A program made the position numbers and the translations under genes. A stretch of 64,000 nucleotides of DNA from an uncultured Pelagibacteraceae bacterium (GTDB taxonomy: Bacteria > Pseudomonadota > Alphaproteobacteria > Pelagibacterales > Pelagibacteraceae). The notes beneath the pieces are model-generated. The model was not told the DNA's origin and made no database searches. It saw only the letters and a program-made list of their open reading frames with translations. Location of the stretch: the NCBI GenBank assembly GCA_902524345.1, contig CABZCX010000004.1, positions 39,334-103,333 on the forward strand, read 5' to 3'. Of this stretch, positions 17,300-26,571 are shown piece after piece. The stretch's first letter is position 1. Each line of letters opens with the position of its first letter.

Positions 17300-18103
17300 T
17301 TAATTTTTCAATTTAATAGATTGTTTTATTTTAAATAATGAAAGTATGAATAATAATAAAGCTGCCGTTATAATTGATGGACCCGAAGAAGTATTAAACT
17401 CTAAAGATGTGAATAATCCTATAATTACAGATAACAATCCTCCTATGATTGAATAGATAACCATACTTTGTGGACTTGATGATAAATTTCTTGCCATTGC
17501 AGCAGGAATAATCAGCATTCCAGTAATTAATAGTAATCCAACCATTTTAATTGAAATAGCGATGATTGCTGCCATTAAAATTGTAAATATAGCTTTAGCT
17601 CTATCCGGATTTAATCCTTCTGCCTCCGCTAGTTCATAATTTACTGTTGAAGCGAATAAAGGTTTCCAAATTAATTTTAGAACTAACAGAATTAATGCTC
17701 CTCCAATCCATATGATCAACAAATCATTAACTGAAACTGCTAAAATATCTCCAAATAACAATCCCATAATATCAAATCTAATAAACGTTAAAAAACCAAT
17801 CACAACAAGTCCAACTGCTAGAGATGAATGAGCTAGAAGACCCAACAAAGCATCACCCGGTAAATTTGTTTTTTTTTGAAGTTGAATCAAAATTAAAGCT
17901 ATTATGGAAGAAATAACAAAAACTGAAATAGCAATATTAAATTCCATAGTAAAAGCTAATGTCACTCCCAATAGAGCAGAGTGAGCTAAGGTGTCACCAA
18001 AATAAGATAATCTTCTCCATATGACAAAGCAACCAAGAGGTCCTGTTACAAAAGCAACTCCAATTCCAGCTACCAAAGCTCTTATAAAAAAATCATCAAA
18101 CAT
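17300..18103 (-). CDS. znuB: Zinc ABC transporter permease ZnuB
   Basis: 267 residues, about eight membrane helices, of the ABC-3 metal permease family. 'RRLSYFGDTLAHSALLGVTL' is the family's conserved N-terminal block, and 'LLLITGMLIIPAAMARNLSS' its conserved C-terminal helix. The start abuts znuC (stop at 18104). It forms the membrane channel for zinc import with ZnuC and ZnuA. Confidence 0.94.
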   Translation of the reverse strand: MFDDFFIRALVAGIGVAFVTGPLGCFVIWRRLSYFGDTLAHSALLGVTLAFTMEFNIAISVFVISSIIALILIQLQKKTNLPGDALLGLLAHSSLAVGLVVIGFLTFIRFDIMGLLFGDILAVSVNDLLIIWIGGALILLVLKLIWKPLFASTVNYELAEAEGLNPDRAKAIFTILMAAIIAISIKMVGLLLITGMLIIPAAMARNLSSSPQSMVIYSIIGGLLSVIIGLFTSLEFNTSSGPSIITAALLLFILSLFKIKQSIKLKN

Positions 18104-18850
18104 CTAATTTTTTTTAATTTCACCTTCATCTGTATGAATATGGTCATGCTTATGCTGATATCTAGATAATATTTGAGAAGCTTGTTCTCCAAATAAAGCT
18201 TTATATTCATTGTTTTTTGCAACATCCATTGGAGATCCTGAGCAACAAACATGGCCGTTTAGACAAACAACATGGTCTGTTGCACTCATAACTGTATGTA
18301 AGTCGTGTGAAATTAATAAGATCCCACAACTTAATTCATCAGAAATTTTCTTAATTAGTTCGTATAAAGCCATTTCACCAGTAAAATCAACTCCCTGTAC
18401 TGGTTCATCAAGCACTAATAGATCAGGTTTTTTTGATATAGCTCTAGCAAGTAGCACTCTTTGAAATTCACCACCTGATAAATCTCCTAAATTTTTATCT
18501 TTAAGATGAATGACACCAGTTAAAGATAGAGCTTCATCTACTGTCTCTTTATTAAGACTTTCTGTTAACATCATGAAATCATTTACTCTTAGCGGTAACG
18601 TCCAATCAATTGAAATTTTCTGTGGAACATATCCAACTTTATTAGTGTATTTTTCAACAGAACCATCAATCTTTTTGTAAATACCTAGAGCAATTTTAGC
18701 TGTTGTGCTTTTTCCTGATCCATTTGGGCCTATGAGAGTCACTATTTTACCTTTTTCAACTTGTAGAGAGACTCCTTTAACTAACCATTTGTTGTTCAAC
18801 TGTAAACCAGCATCATTTAATTTTACCAATATATTTTGATCAGTGCTCAT
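18104..18850 (-). CDS. znuC: Zinc ABC transporter ATP-binding protein ZnuC
   Basis: 248 residues. Walker A GPNGSGKST, Q-loop 'GYVPQKISIDWTLPLRVNDF' (diagnostic for metal transporters), signature LSGGEFQR and Walker B LLVLDEPVQGVD. The C-terminus is His-rich ('RYQHKHDHIHTDEG'), consistent with zinc handling. It is divergent from znuA across a 70-bp region that carries two Zur palindromes. Confidence 0.94.
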   Translation of the reverse strand: MSTDQNILVKLNDAGLQLNNKWLVKGVSLQVEKGKIVTLIGPNGSGKSTTAKIALGIYKKIDGSVEKYTNKVGYVPQKISIDWTLPLRVNDFMMLTESLNKETVDEALSLTGVIHLKDKNLGDLSGGEFQRVLLARAISKKPDLLVLDEPVQGVDFTGEMALYELIKKISDELSCGILLISHDLHTVMSATDHVVCLNGHVCCSGSPMDVAKNNEYKALFGEQASQILSRYQHKHDHIHTDEGEIKKN

Positions 18851-18870
18851 TTTATTTCTTGACTAATAAG

Positions 18871-18885
18871 TGTAATATTATTACA
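18871..18885. promoter_or_regulatory. Candidate Zur operator 1
   Basis: TGTAATA-T-TATTACA is a perfect 15-bp palindrome in the znuC-znuA divergent promoter. Its centre is 18 bp from the second palindrome. The match to known Zur sites (TGTTATANTATAACA core) is close. Confidence 0.75.
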
Positions 18886-18888
18886 TAA

Positions 18889-18903
18889 TGTTATATTATA
18901 ACA
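18889..18903. promoter_or_regulatory. Candidate Zur operator 2
   Basis: TGTTATA-T-TATAACA is a perfect 15-bp palindrome equal to the core of known proteobacterial Zur boxes. It covers the first codons of the track's longer znuA ORF, which is a reason to prefer the later znuA start. Confidence 0.85.
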
Positions 18904-18920
18904 ATTCAAATATACAACAT

Positions 18921-19898
18921 ATGAAAAACATAAAAAAATTACCATTAATTCTATCAATATTATCATTCTTAACAATTTTTGTACCAGCAAACGCTGAAAT
19001 TAAAGTAGTTGCAACAATTAAACCAATCCATTCTCTTGCAAGTTATCTAATGGATGGTGTTGCTAAACCAGATTTAATTGTTGATGGTTATGCTTCCCCA
19101 CATGGATTTGCGCTTAAGCCATCACACGCAAAAATGATTCAAAATGCAGATATTATATTTTGGGTAGGAGAGGACATAGAAAATTTCTTGGAAAAACCAT
19201 TAAAAACAATTGCGAAAGATGCTGAAAAAATTGAATTAATGGAAATTAAAGGTTTAACTAAACTTAAATTTAGAGAAAGAAATATTTTTGATGAACATGG
19301 TCACAAAGATAAAGATGATGATCATGGTCATAAAGAAGATGAACATGGTCACAAAGATAAAGATGATGATCATGGTCATGATGAACACGCTCATGGCGAA
19401 TTTGATCCACATATTTGGCTGGACCCTATGAACGCAAAAATAATTTTAAGTGAGATGGCTGAACATCTGATAGAAAAAGATCAGAAAAATGCTTCTACAT
19501 ATAAAGCAAATTTAAAGAAAGCACATAATGATTTAGATAAATTAACAAAAAAAGTTAAGTCTGAATTAAACAAAGATTTTAAATCAGTAGTCTTTCATGA
19601 TGCTTATCAATATTTTGAAAAAAGATTTGGTATAAATATTCTTGGAGCATTTACAGTAAATACAGACGTTATGCCTGGTGCTGAACAATTAGCTGAAATT
19701 AGAGAAGTAATCGAGCATGATAAAGTGAGTTGTATATTTTCTGAGCCTCAATTTAATCCAGATATAATAAAAGCTGTAGCAAAAGATACCAATGTTGCAA
19801 CAGGTGTTATAGATCCATTAGGAGCTACACTCGATCCAGGAAAAAATTTATATTTTGATTTGATTGGCAACATGTCAAAATCATTTAAAGGTTGCTAA
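18921..19898 (+). CDS. znuA: Zinc ABC transporter substrate-binding protein ZnuA
   Basis: The ATG at 18921 (325 residues) is preferred to 18888 because the extra 11 codons lie in the Zur operator and only MKNIKKLPLILSILSF gives a proper signal peptide (cut after VPANA). Zinc ligands are expected at 'GYASPHGFALKPSH', 'EFDPHIWLDP' and 'VFHDAYQYFEKRFG'. Between the first two lies a His/Asp-rich loop (about 115-155) with a 16-residue tandem repeat, typical of ZnuA and thought to collect zinc. It ends with a 4-nt stop overlap with xth. Confidence 0.94.
   Translation: MKNIKKLPLILSILSFLTIFVPANAEIKVVATIKPIHSLASYLMDGVAKPDLIVDGYASPHGFALKPSHAKMIQNADIIFWVGEDIENFLEKPLKTIAKDAEKIELMEIKGLTKLKFRERNIFDEHGHKDKDDDHGHKEDEHGHKDKDDDHGHDEHAHGEFDPHIWLDPMNAKIILSEMAEHLIEKDQKNASTYKANLKKAHNDLDKLTKKVKSELNKDFKSVVFHDAYQYFEKRFGINILGAFTVNTDVMPGAEQLAEIREVIEHDKVSCIFSEPQFNPDIIKAVAKDTNVATGVIDPLGATLDPGKNLYFDLIGNMSKSFKGC
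19290..19379 (+). repeat. 48-bp tandem duplication coding the His-rich loop of ZnuA
   Basis: Two copies of an identical 42-nt stretch start at 19290 and 19338, a 48-bp (16-codon) period. They encode repeated DEHGHKDKDDDHGHK units. Identity at the nucleotide level suggests a recent duplication or slippage. Confidence 0.9.
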
Positions 19899-20671
19899 GC
19901 TAAAGTTATTTCTACAGGAGTGTGGTCTGATGGCTTTTCTCGACCTCTAGGGTCTTTATTAATATTGATACTTTTAATATTGTCTATCAAAGAATTTGAA
20001 ACTAAAAAATGGTCTATTCTCATTCCGTTATTTTTTTGCCAAGCGCCTCTCATATAATCCCAAAAAGTATATCCTTCTTTGGTATCATAAAAATGTCTAT
20101 AGACATCATTAAAACCTAGATTAATCATTTCTCTCAATTTTTTTCTAATTTCCAATCTAAATAAGGCATCATCTTCAAAACTTTTAGGATTATATACATC
20201 TTCCGCTGATGGTATTATGTTAAAATCCCCAGCCAGAATAATATTTTGATTTTTTTTACTTAAATTTTTTAATTGCTTAATTAAGTCATCGAGCCATTTT
20301 TTTTTATAATCATACTTTTCAGTGTCGACTGGATTACCATTAGGAGTGTAAATATTGATTAATTGAATATTTTTCTTTTTATATTCAATTTCAGCAGAAA
20401 TTATTCTTGATTGTTTTAATTTATCTTTAATTAGATCTTTTCTGATATTTTTTAATTTCCCTTTCGAAATAATTGCTACGCCATTATAACTTTTTTGACC
20501 AAATACATGGCTTTCATAATCCATAGATGAAAAATCATCATATGGAAAATTTAAGTCCTCTGTTTTGATTTCCTGCATCATCAAAATATCAGGCTTATAT
20601 TTTAGCAGATAACTTTTTATATTTTCAATTCTAGCTCTAACAGAATTTACATTCCACGATGAGATTATCAT
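19895..20671 (-). CDS. xth: Exodeoxyribonuclease III (AP endonuclease)
   Basis: The start at 20671 (MIISSWNVNSVRARI, 258 residues) is preferred: it overlaps the erpA stop by one base, and the family begins at this motif; the track's extra 10 residues do not fit. Catalytic motifs: 'LMMQEIKTED' (metal-binding Glu), 'NIYTPNG', 'LAGDFNIIPSAEDVYNP' and 'RIDHFLVS' plus 'SDHTPVEI'. It cuts at abasic sites in base-excision repair. Confidence 0.93.
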   Translation of the reverse strand: MIISSWNVNSVRARIENIKSYLLKYKPDILMMQEIKTEDLNFPYDDFSSMDYESHVFGQKSYNGVAIISKGKLKNIRKDLIKDKLKQSRIISAEIEYKKKNIQLINIYTPNGNPVDTEKYDYKKKWLDDLIKQLKNLSKKNQNIILAGDFNIIPSAEDVYNPKSFEDDALFRLEIRKKLREMINLGFNDVYRHFYDTKEGYTFWDYMRGAWQKNNGMRIDHFLVSNSLIDNIKSININKDPRGREKPSDHTPVEITLA

Positions 20672-20988
20672 TAAAGTGAAAAGGAGACACCACAACCACA
20701 AGATGATTTTGTTTGCGGATTATTTATCTTAAATTGTTCACCAATTAATTCAGAAACATAATCAACTTCTGATCCTTTAAGTAAATCTGCCGAAGTTTTA
20801 TCAATTAAAATATTTTGATAATTTAAATCGTCATCATTTTTTTCTTTGTCAAAAGTAAATTCGTATTGAAAACCCGAGCAACCACCACCTTTGATAGCGA
20901 TTCTAAAAAAAGAGCCTTTATCTTTTTTAGATAAAAGAACATTGATCTGTTTTAGTGCTTTATCGGTAAATTTAATTTCTTTAATCAT
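20671..20988 (-). CDS. erpA: Iron-sulfur cluster insertion protein, IscA/ErpA type
   Basis: 105 residues of the HesB/IscA family with all three conserved cysteines: 'GGGCSGFQYEF' and the C-terminal 'SSCGCGVSF'. It carries Fe-S clusters to apoproteins. ErpA versus IscA cannot be settled by motif alone; absence of isc/suf neighbours and a stand-alone position favour ErpA. It is transcribed with xth (1-nt overlap), a common alphaproteobacterial pair. Confidence 0.88.
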   Translation of the reverse strand: MIKEIKFTDKALKQINVLLSKKDKGSFFRIAIKGGGCSGFQYEFTFDKEKNDDDLNYQNILIDKTSADLLKGSEVDYVSELIGEQFKINNPQTKSSCGCGVSFSL

Positions 20989-21038
20989 AATTGATCACTG
21001 ATATTAGTAATATAATACTTAAAATTATATTTTAAAGG

Positions 21039-22157
21039 ATGAAAAATTACTCAAAGCTAGGGTTATTCAAAAGTAAGGGTAGAATATTTTATGAAACACC
21101 CTCAAAATATAGATCTCCATTTCAAAGAGATCGAGATCGAATTATACATAGTGCTTCGTTTAGAAGATTAAAACATAAGACCCAAGTATTTGTAAATACA
21201 GAGGGTGATCATTATCGAACTCGTATAACGCATTCAATGGAAGTATCTCAAATTGCACGGTCTATAGCACGTTATTTCAATTTAAATGAAGACCTAACAG
21301 AGACTTTAAGCTTGGCGCACGACTTAGGCCACACTCCGTTTGGCCATGCAGGCGAGGAGTCTTTGAATGATTGCATGGCTGATCACGGTGGGTTTGATCA
21401 TAATTTGCAAACATTGAGAATTGTGATGTTTTTAGAAAATAAATATATGAAATTTAATGGTCTAAATTTATCAATTGAGACCTTGGAGGGCCTTTTAAAA
21501 CACAATGGGCCAGTGGAGGACTTAAATTTAGTAAATGATTTAATAGGCACAAAAAAATTTAAGAATTTAATCAATTTTAAAACATATCCACCATTAGAAG
21601 CTCAAATTGCAGCTATTTCAGACGATATTGCTTATAATAATCATGACATACAAGATGGACTTAAGGCCAATTTATTTTCAATCGAGGAGTTAGTCGAAAT
21701 AGATTTTTATAAAAATATTTATAAAAAATATAAAAGAAAAATAAATAGATATAACCACGATATCGCAGTATATCAGATCATAAGAGATTCAATTGATATA
21801 ATGATAAAAGATCTAATATCTAATACTTTAAAAAATTTAAAAAAAAATAAAATTAAAGAGTCTAAAGATATAAAGAAAACAAAAGATTTAACCGTAGATT
21901 TTTCTGACAAAATAAAAAATTCGGATTATGAGATTAGATTTTTCCTAAAATCAAAAATGTACAATAACAAAAATGTCTTGAAAAAAAATAATAGAGGAAA
22001 ATACATTATCAAAAAACTTTTTGAAATGATTATAAAAAATCCCAAAAAATTTATTTCAAGAAAAGAGCTTTCTATTGATAAGTTTAGAGCAATTTCTGAT
22101 TTTATATCTGGGATGACTGATAGATATGCTATTAATTTATATAAAGATTTAAAATGA
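21039..22157 (+). CDS. dgt: Deoxyguanosinetriphosphate triphosphohydrolase-like protein
   Basis: 372 residues of the HD superfamily. 'FRRLKHKTQVF' and 'RTRITHSMEVSQIAR' supply the first metal histidine, 'LAHDLGHTPFGHAGE' the HD pair, and 'AAISDDIAYNNHDIQDGL' the distal Asp. The enzyme splits dNTPs to deoxynucleosides and triphosphate. It is divergent from erpA-xth and overlaps argS by 4 nt, the usual alphaproteobacterial order. Confidence 0.92.
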   Translation: MKNYSKLGLFKSKGRIFYETPSKYRSPFQRDRDRIIHSASFRRLKHKTQVFVNTEGDHYRTRITHSMEVSQIARSIARYFNLNEDLTETLSLAHDLGHTPFGHAGEESLNDCMADHGGFDHNLQTLRIVMFLENKYMKFNGLNLSIETLEGLLKHNGPVEDLNLVNDLIGTKKFKNLINFKTYPPLEAQIAAISDDIAYNNHDIQDGLKANLFSIEELVEIDFYKNIYKKYKRKINRYNHDIAVYQIIRDSIDIMIKDLISNTLKNLKKNKIKESKDIKKTKDLTVDFSDKIKNSDYEIRFFLKSKMYNNKNVLKKNNRGKYIIKKLFEMIIKNPKKFISRKELSIDKFRAISDFISGMTDRYAINLYKDLK

Positions 22158-23887
22158 ATATTTTTGATCTATATCTAATTAAGATAAAAGACATTCTTAA
22201 AGATTTGTCTAAGCAAAATAAGATTATTTTGCCTGAAAATTTGGAAGGAATTACTGCTGAAATTCCACCAGTCAAATTTGATAGTGATATTTCAACTAAT
22301 GTAGCAATGTTCTTAGCAAAGATTAATAAAAAGACACCTAATGATATTGCTGAAATTTTATCTCCAATTTTAAGTGATAATGATAAGCAAATCGAAAGAA
22401 TATCGATTGCAAAGCCTGGTTTTATCAATATTAAATTTAAACCGATATTTTGGACAAATTTTATAAAAGACGTAATCGAAAATTACAAAAGTTTTGGAGT
22501 AAATAAAAAAGAAAAAAAAATAAATTATTTAATTGAATTTGTATCTGCCAATCCGACTGGACCATTACACGTAGGTCATTGTCGAGGTGCTATTTTAGGC
22601 GACGTAACGGCAAATTTGTTACAATACAACAATCATAAAGTTACAAAGGAATACTATGTAAATGATTATGGTAATCAAATAATTAATTTTACAAAATCAG
22701 TATATTTTAGAATTAGAGAGATAAAATTTAAGGAGAACTTCCCGTCTAATGATGAAAACTTATATCCAGGCGATTATATAAAAGATTTTGCTCAAAATAT
22801 TATAAAATCAAATAAAGATCTAAACTTTGAAAATTTTGAGAGTATTTCTGAAAATCTAACTATTCTTTCAATTGAAGAAGCATTAAATCTAATTAAAAAA
22901 AATCTTAATAGTCTTGGAATTAATCATGATAGTTTTGTCAGTGAAAAAAAGTTGGTTTCTAATAAAGAAGTAGAAAAAGTTGTTCAAACACTTAGAGACA
23001 ATAATTTTGTTTATAAAGGAAAGATTAAAGCACCAATCGGAGAAGATAAAAATAATTGGGAGGAGAGAGAGCAGCTTCTTTTTAAATCAACTGATTTTGG
23101 TGATGATAAAGATAGAGCATTACAAAAAAGTGATGGCTCATGGACTTATTTTGCAAGCGATGTAGCTTATCATAAAAATAAATTAGACAGAAAGTTTGAT
23201 TGTTTAATAAATATTTTAGGTGCTGATCACGCTGGGTATATTAAGAGAATTTCATCTTCTGTTGATGCGTTGTCTAACTCAAAGATAAAATTAATTTGTA
23301 AAGTAAGCCAACTAGTAAAACTTATAAAAGATAAAAAACCTTTTAAAATGTCAAAGAGAAAAGGTGACTATATTACTGTGGATGACTTAATAAGTGAAGT
23401 TGGCAAAGACGCTACTAGATTTATAATGCTAAATAGAAGTAGTGATATGGAATTAGATTTTGATTTCGATAATGTTGTAGAGAAGTCAAAAGAAAATCCT
23501 CTTTATTATGTACAATATGCTTATGCAAGAATAGCTTCTGTATTTAGACACTTAAATAAAGATTTAAGTTCTGAAATAAATATTGATAGTTATGATTTTA
23601 GATATTCAAATGATGAAATCCAGATTTTAAAAAAAATAGCTGAATGGCCAAAATGTATAGATGTATCATGTAATAGATTGGAGCCACATAGAGTAGCTGT
23701 TTATCTTTATGATTTATCATCACTATTTCATTCTTATTGGAATTTAGGAAAAGATAATCCAGATAAAAGATTTATTAATGAACAAAAAAAAATCGATAAT
23801 GATAAATTGATTTTTCTTAAAGTTATTTCCAACTTAATTAAATCAGGTATGAATATTATTGGTGTTTCAACACCAGAAAAAATGTAA
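22154..23887 (+). CDS. argS: Arginyl-tRNA synthetase
   Basis: 577 residues, class I synthetase. The N-terminal Add1 domain is followed by HIGH-type 'SANPTGPLHVGHCRGAI' and the KMSKS loop 'FKMSKRKGDYITV'; the DALR anticodon-binding domain is at the end ('NPLYYVQYAYARIASV' onward). It starts inside the dgt 3' end (ATGA overlap) and abuts the next small gene. Confidence 0.96.
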   Translation: MNIFDLYLIKIKDILKDLSKQNKIILPENLEGITAEIPPVKFDSDISTNVAMFLAKINKKTPNDIAEILSPILSDNDKQIERISIAKPGFINIKFKPIFWTNFIKDVIENYKSFGVNKKEKKINYLIEFVSANPTGPLHVGHCRGAILGDVTANLLQYNNHKVTKEYYVNDYGNQIINFTKSVYFRIREIKFKENFPSNDENLYPGDYIKDFAQNIIKSNKDLNFENFESISENLTILSIEEALNLIKKNLNSLGINHDSFVSEKKLVSNKEVEKVVQTLRDNNFVYKGKIKAPIGEDKNNWEEREQLLFKSTDFGDDKDRALQKSDGSWTYFASDVAYHKNKLDRKFDCLINILGADHAGYIKRISSSVDALSNSKIKLICKVSQLVKLIKDKKPFKMSKRKGDYITVDDLISEVGKDATRFIMLNRSSDMELDFDFDNVVEKSKENPLYYVQYAYARIASVFRHLNKDLSSEINIDSYDFRYSNDEIQILKKIAEWPKCIDVSCNRLEPHRVAVYLYDLSSLFHSYWNLGKDNPDKRFINEQKKIDNDKLIFLKVISNLIKSGMNIIGVSTPEKM

Positions 23888-24147
23888 TGATTAAAGAGAT
23901 CAAGTATTTAGTATTTATTATCTTAATTTCTTTGTTTTTATTTTTTACTATTCGATATTATTTTTCTGATGAAAACAAAAAAAGGTCATATAGATCATTA
24001 AGCAATATTGATACGAAAATAAATAATTATGTAAAAAATTTACCTATTTTAAAAAGTGATACTCAAAATATAATTGAATACGTTGAAGAGACCAAATCCA
24101 ATAAAAAAAGATATAATTTTTGGAAATTGTTAGAGAGTAATGAATAA
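23887..24147 (+). CDS. Small single-pass membrane protein in the argS-nagZ slot
   Basis: 86 residues, unrecognised by sequence. One helix at about 7-25 ('YLVFIILISLFLFFTIRYYF') is followed by a charged Lys/Asn-rich tail. In many alphaproteobacteria this slot holds a SPOR-domain protein, but no SPOR domain is seen here, so this may be a reduced remnant or a replacement. It overlaps nagZ by 8 nt, so it is likely expressed. Confidence 0.7.
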   Translation: MIKEIKYLVFIILISLFLFFTIRYYFSDENKKRSYRSLSNIDTKINNYVKNLPILKSDTQNIIEYVEETKSNKKRYNFWKLLESNE

Positions 24148-25087
24148 TCGTAGAGCATTTATAGTTGGTCTTAAATCGACTGAAATTAGTTCAAAGGAAC
24201 AACTTTTTTTAAAAAAATATAAACCATGGGGAATAATTTTATTTACTAGAAACATCAAGAATTTAAATCAAACCAAAAAACTAACTGCAAAAATAAGAAA
24301 TATTTTTAATGACAAGAAATATCCTATAATGATTGATCAAGAGGGTGGACGTGTAAGCAGATTAGAAAATATTATCTCTTTTAAGAATTTGACCTCTGAC
24401 TTTTTTGGAAAGAAATATGTTAAAAATAAAAAAGATTTTGAAATCTACTTTAAAATTTTTATAGATAAAACATCTTATTTATTAAAAGAATTAGGAATAA
24501 ATATCAATTCCGTTCCAGTGTTAGATCTTAAAATTAGTGGTTCCAGCAAAATAATTGGAGACAGATCCTTTTCAAGAGATCCTAATATTGTCTCTAAAAT
24601 TGGTGATATATGTATTCAAACTTATAAAGAAAATTCAATTGGTACAATTATCAAGCACATACCTGGGCATGGTCTTGCAAAAGTTGATAGTCATTTTTCT
24701 ACTCCATATATTAATAAATCGCTTCAATATCTTTTAAAAAATGATTTTAAAGCTTTTAAAAATAAAAATTCCTTTTTTGCAATGACTGGTCATTTAATTT
24801 TTAATCAAATTGATAAGGTCAATACAGTTACTCATTCTAGAAAAATGATAAATATTATTAGAAAAAAAATTGGTTTTGAAAATCTATTAATTTCTGACGA
24901 TTTATCAATGAAGAGCCTTAAAAAAGGTCTCAAAATAAATACAATTGATACTTTTAAGGCAGGTTGTAATTTAGCGTTACATTGCAATGGTAAATTAAAA
25001 GAAATGGAAATTGTTGGTAAAAACTCACCTCTAGTAAGTAAATTTATTATAAAAAAAACATCACAATTTTACAATATTTTAAGATAA
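24140..25087 (+). CDS. nagZ: Beta-N-acetylhexosaminidase (GH3)
   Basis: 315 residues. GH3 NagZ motifs: 'IDQEGGRVSRLE', 'GDRSFSRDP', 'IIKHIPGHGLAKVDSH' and the catalytic Asp in 'ISDDLSMKSL'. It removes N-acetylglucosamine from muropeptides during wall recycling. It lies in the conserved argS-nagZ-scpA-scpB-tat order. Confidence 0.92.
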   Translation: MNNRRAFIVGLKSTEISSKEQLFLKKYKPWGIILFTRNIKNLNQTKKLTAKIRNIFNDKKYPIMIDQEGGRVSRLENIISFKNLTSDFFGKKYVKNKKDFEIYFKIFIDKTSYLLKELGININSVPVLDLKISGSSKIIGDRSFSRDPNIVSKIGDICIQTYKENSIGTIIKHIPGHGLAKVDSHFSTPYINKSLQYLLKNDFKAFKNKNSFFAMTGHLIFNQIDKVNTVTHSRKMINIIRKKIGFENLLISDDLSMKSLKKGLKINTIDTFKAGCNLALHCNGKLKEMEIVGKNSPLVSKFIIKKTSQFYNILR

Positions 25088-25096
25088 TATTGGCAT

Positions 25097-25837
25097 ATGT
25101 CTTTCAACGATTCTGAATTTTTCAACGTTCAAATTGAAAATTATAATGGTCCACTAGATGTTTTACTGGATCTTGCAAAAGCTCAAAAAGTAAATTTAGA
25201 AAAAATATCAATAACTAAATTAGCAGATCAATTTAATGATTATATTAAAAATGAGACAAATTTAAATTTAGAGACAGCTTCTGAATATTTGTTAATGGCA
25301 ACATGGTTAGCTTACCTAAAATCAAAATTATTATTACCAAGCTCTCCAGAGGAAGAGTTCAAACTTCAAGAAGTTGCTGAAAAATTAAAACTACAACTTA
25401 AAAAATTAGAATTAATAAGATTATTGTCAGATCAAATGCTTAAGCGAAAACGTCTTGGAAAAGAGATCAGATCAAGAGGCATGAAGGCTGGAATAAGACC
25501 AATTTATAATAGCGAATACAACATCAGTTTGTTTGATCTTTTAAAAACTTACTCTTCTATTTTAATGACTAAAGATTTTCAAAAAATTAATATCCCAAGG
25601 CTTCCAGTTTTTACAACTGAAGACGGCATAAAAACTATCAGAAACTTTTTTGGTAAGCTTTTAGATTGGAAAAAATTAGATGATTTGATACCAAAAAATT
25701 TTAAAAATGAAAAAAAATTTAAAAGTACTGGAACAGCTGGAATTTTTGCTGGTTCATTAGAATTAGTTAAAGAGGGAAATTTAAGAATAAAACAAGATGA
25801 TCTTTTTGAAGAGATTTATATAAAAGAGAATAAATGA
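25097..25837 (+). CDS. scpA: Segregation and condensation protein ScpA
   Basis: 246 residues. The kleisin N-terminal signature 'FNVQIENYNGPLDVLLDLA' is clear, and the C-terminal 'AGIFAGSLELVKEGNLRIKQ' winged helix matches ScpA. ScpA bridges the SMC heads with ScpB in chromosome organisation. The last 4 nt overlap scpB. Confidence 0.93.
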   Translation: MSFNDSEFFNVQIENYNGPLDVLLDLAKAQKVNLEKISITKLADQFNDYIKNETNLNLETASEYLLMATWLAYLKSKLLLPSSPEEEFKLQEVAEKLKLQLKKLELIRLLSDQMLKRKRLGKEIRSRGMKAGIRPIYNSEYNISLFDLLKTYSSILMTKDFQKINIPRLPVFTTEDGIKTIRNFFGKLLDWKKLDDLIPKNFKNEKKFKSTGTAGIFAGSLELVKEGNLRIKQDDLFEEIYIKENK

Positions 25838-26529
25838 TTAAAAAGAAGAAAAAAAATAATATAATTGACTTTCCCTCGAAGTTATCAAATGTTGAAAAAG
25901 AAATTGAAGCGATAATTTTTGCTGCAGCTGAACCTTTGGATATTAGTACTATTGAAAGTAAAATTTCTAAAAAATCAGATGTAGAAAAAATTCTACACAA
26001 ATTACAAAATGAATATAAAGATCGAGGAATAAATTTAGTTTGTATATCTAATAAATGGTCTTTTCGAACGTCTGCTAAATTGTCAAGTTTGATGATACAA
26101 GAAAAGACTGTTGAAAAAAAATTATCTAGGGCTGCAATAGAGACTTTATCAATTATTGTTTACCATCAACCTGTAACCCGAGCAGAAATTGAGGAAATTA
26201 GAGGTGTAGCCTTTGGAACAAATACTATTGAAATATTGATGGAATTAGATTGGGTTAAGCCTGGTGGAAGAAAAGATGTTCCTGGAAAACCAATTCAATA
26301 CGTTACGACTGATAATTTTCTGAGTCATTTTAACCTGCAAAAGTTATCTGATTTACCTACTGTTGATGAGTTAGGAGCCGCAGGTTTAATTGATAGCGCA
26401 AATATAGATAATGCAATATTTGGTACAGGAAAATTTTACAAGGAAAAACAAGAAGAAAAAAAAGAGGACATTTACTCAAATATTGATGAAATGTTGAGTA
26501 GCACTCTTGATAAGGATGAGCAAAAGTAA
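25834..26529 (+). CDS. scpB: Segregation and condensation protein ScpB
   Basis: 231 residues with two winged helices. 'RAAIETLSIIVYHQPVTRAE' and 'IRGVAFGTNTIEILMELDWV' are typical of ScpB. It is translated with ScpA (ATGA overlap). The C-terminal tail is acidic and Lys-rich without known function. Confidence 0.93.
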   Translation: MIKKKKKNNIIDFPSKLSNVEKEIEAIIFAAAEPLDISTIESKISKKSDVEKILHKLQNEYKDRGINLVCISNKWSFRTSAKLSSLMIQEKTVEKKLSRAAIETLSIIVYHQPVTRAEIEEIRGVAFGTNTIEILMELDWVKPGGRKDVPGKPIQYVTTDNFLSHFNLQKLSDLPTVDELGAAGLIDSANIDNAIFGTGKFYKEKQEEKKEDIYSNIDEMLSSTLDKDEQK

Positions 26530-26571
26530 TTTGTCACTTTAAATTTTTAATAAAAAGGATATAAGTTACTT

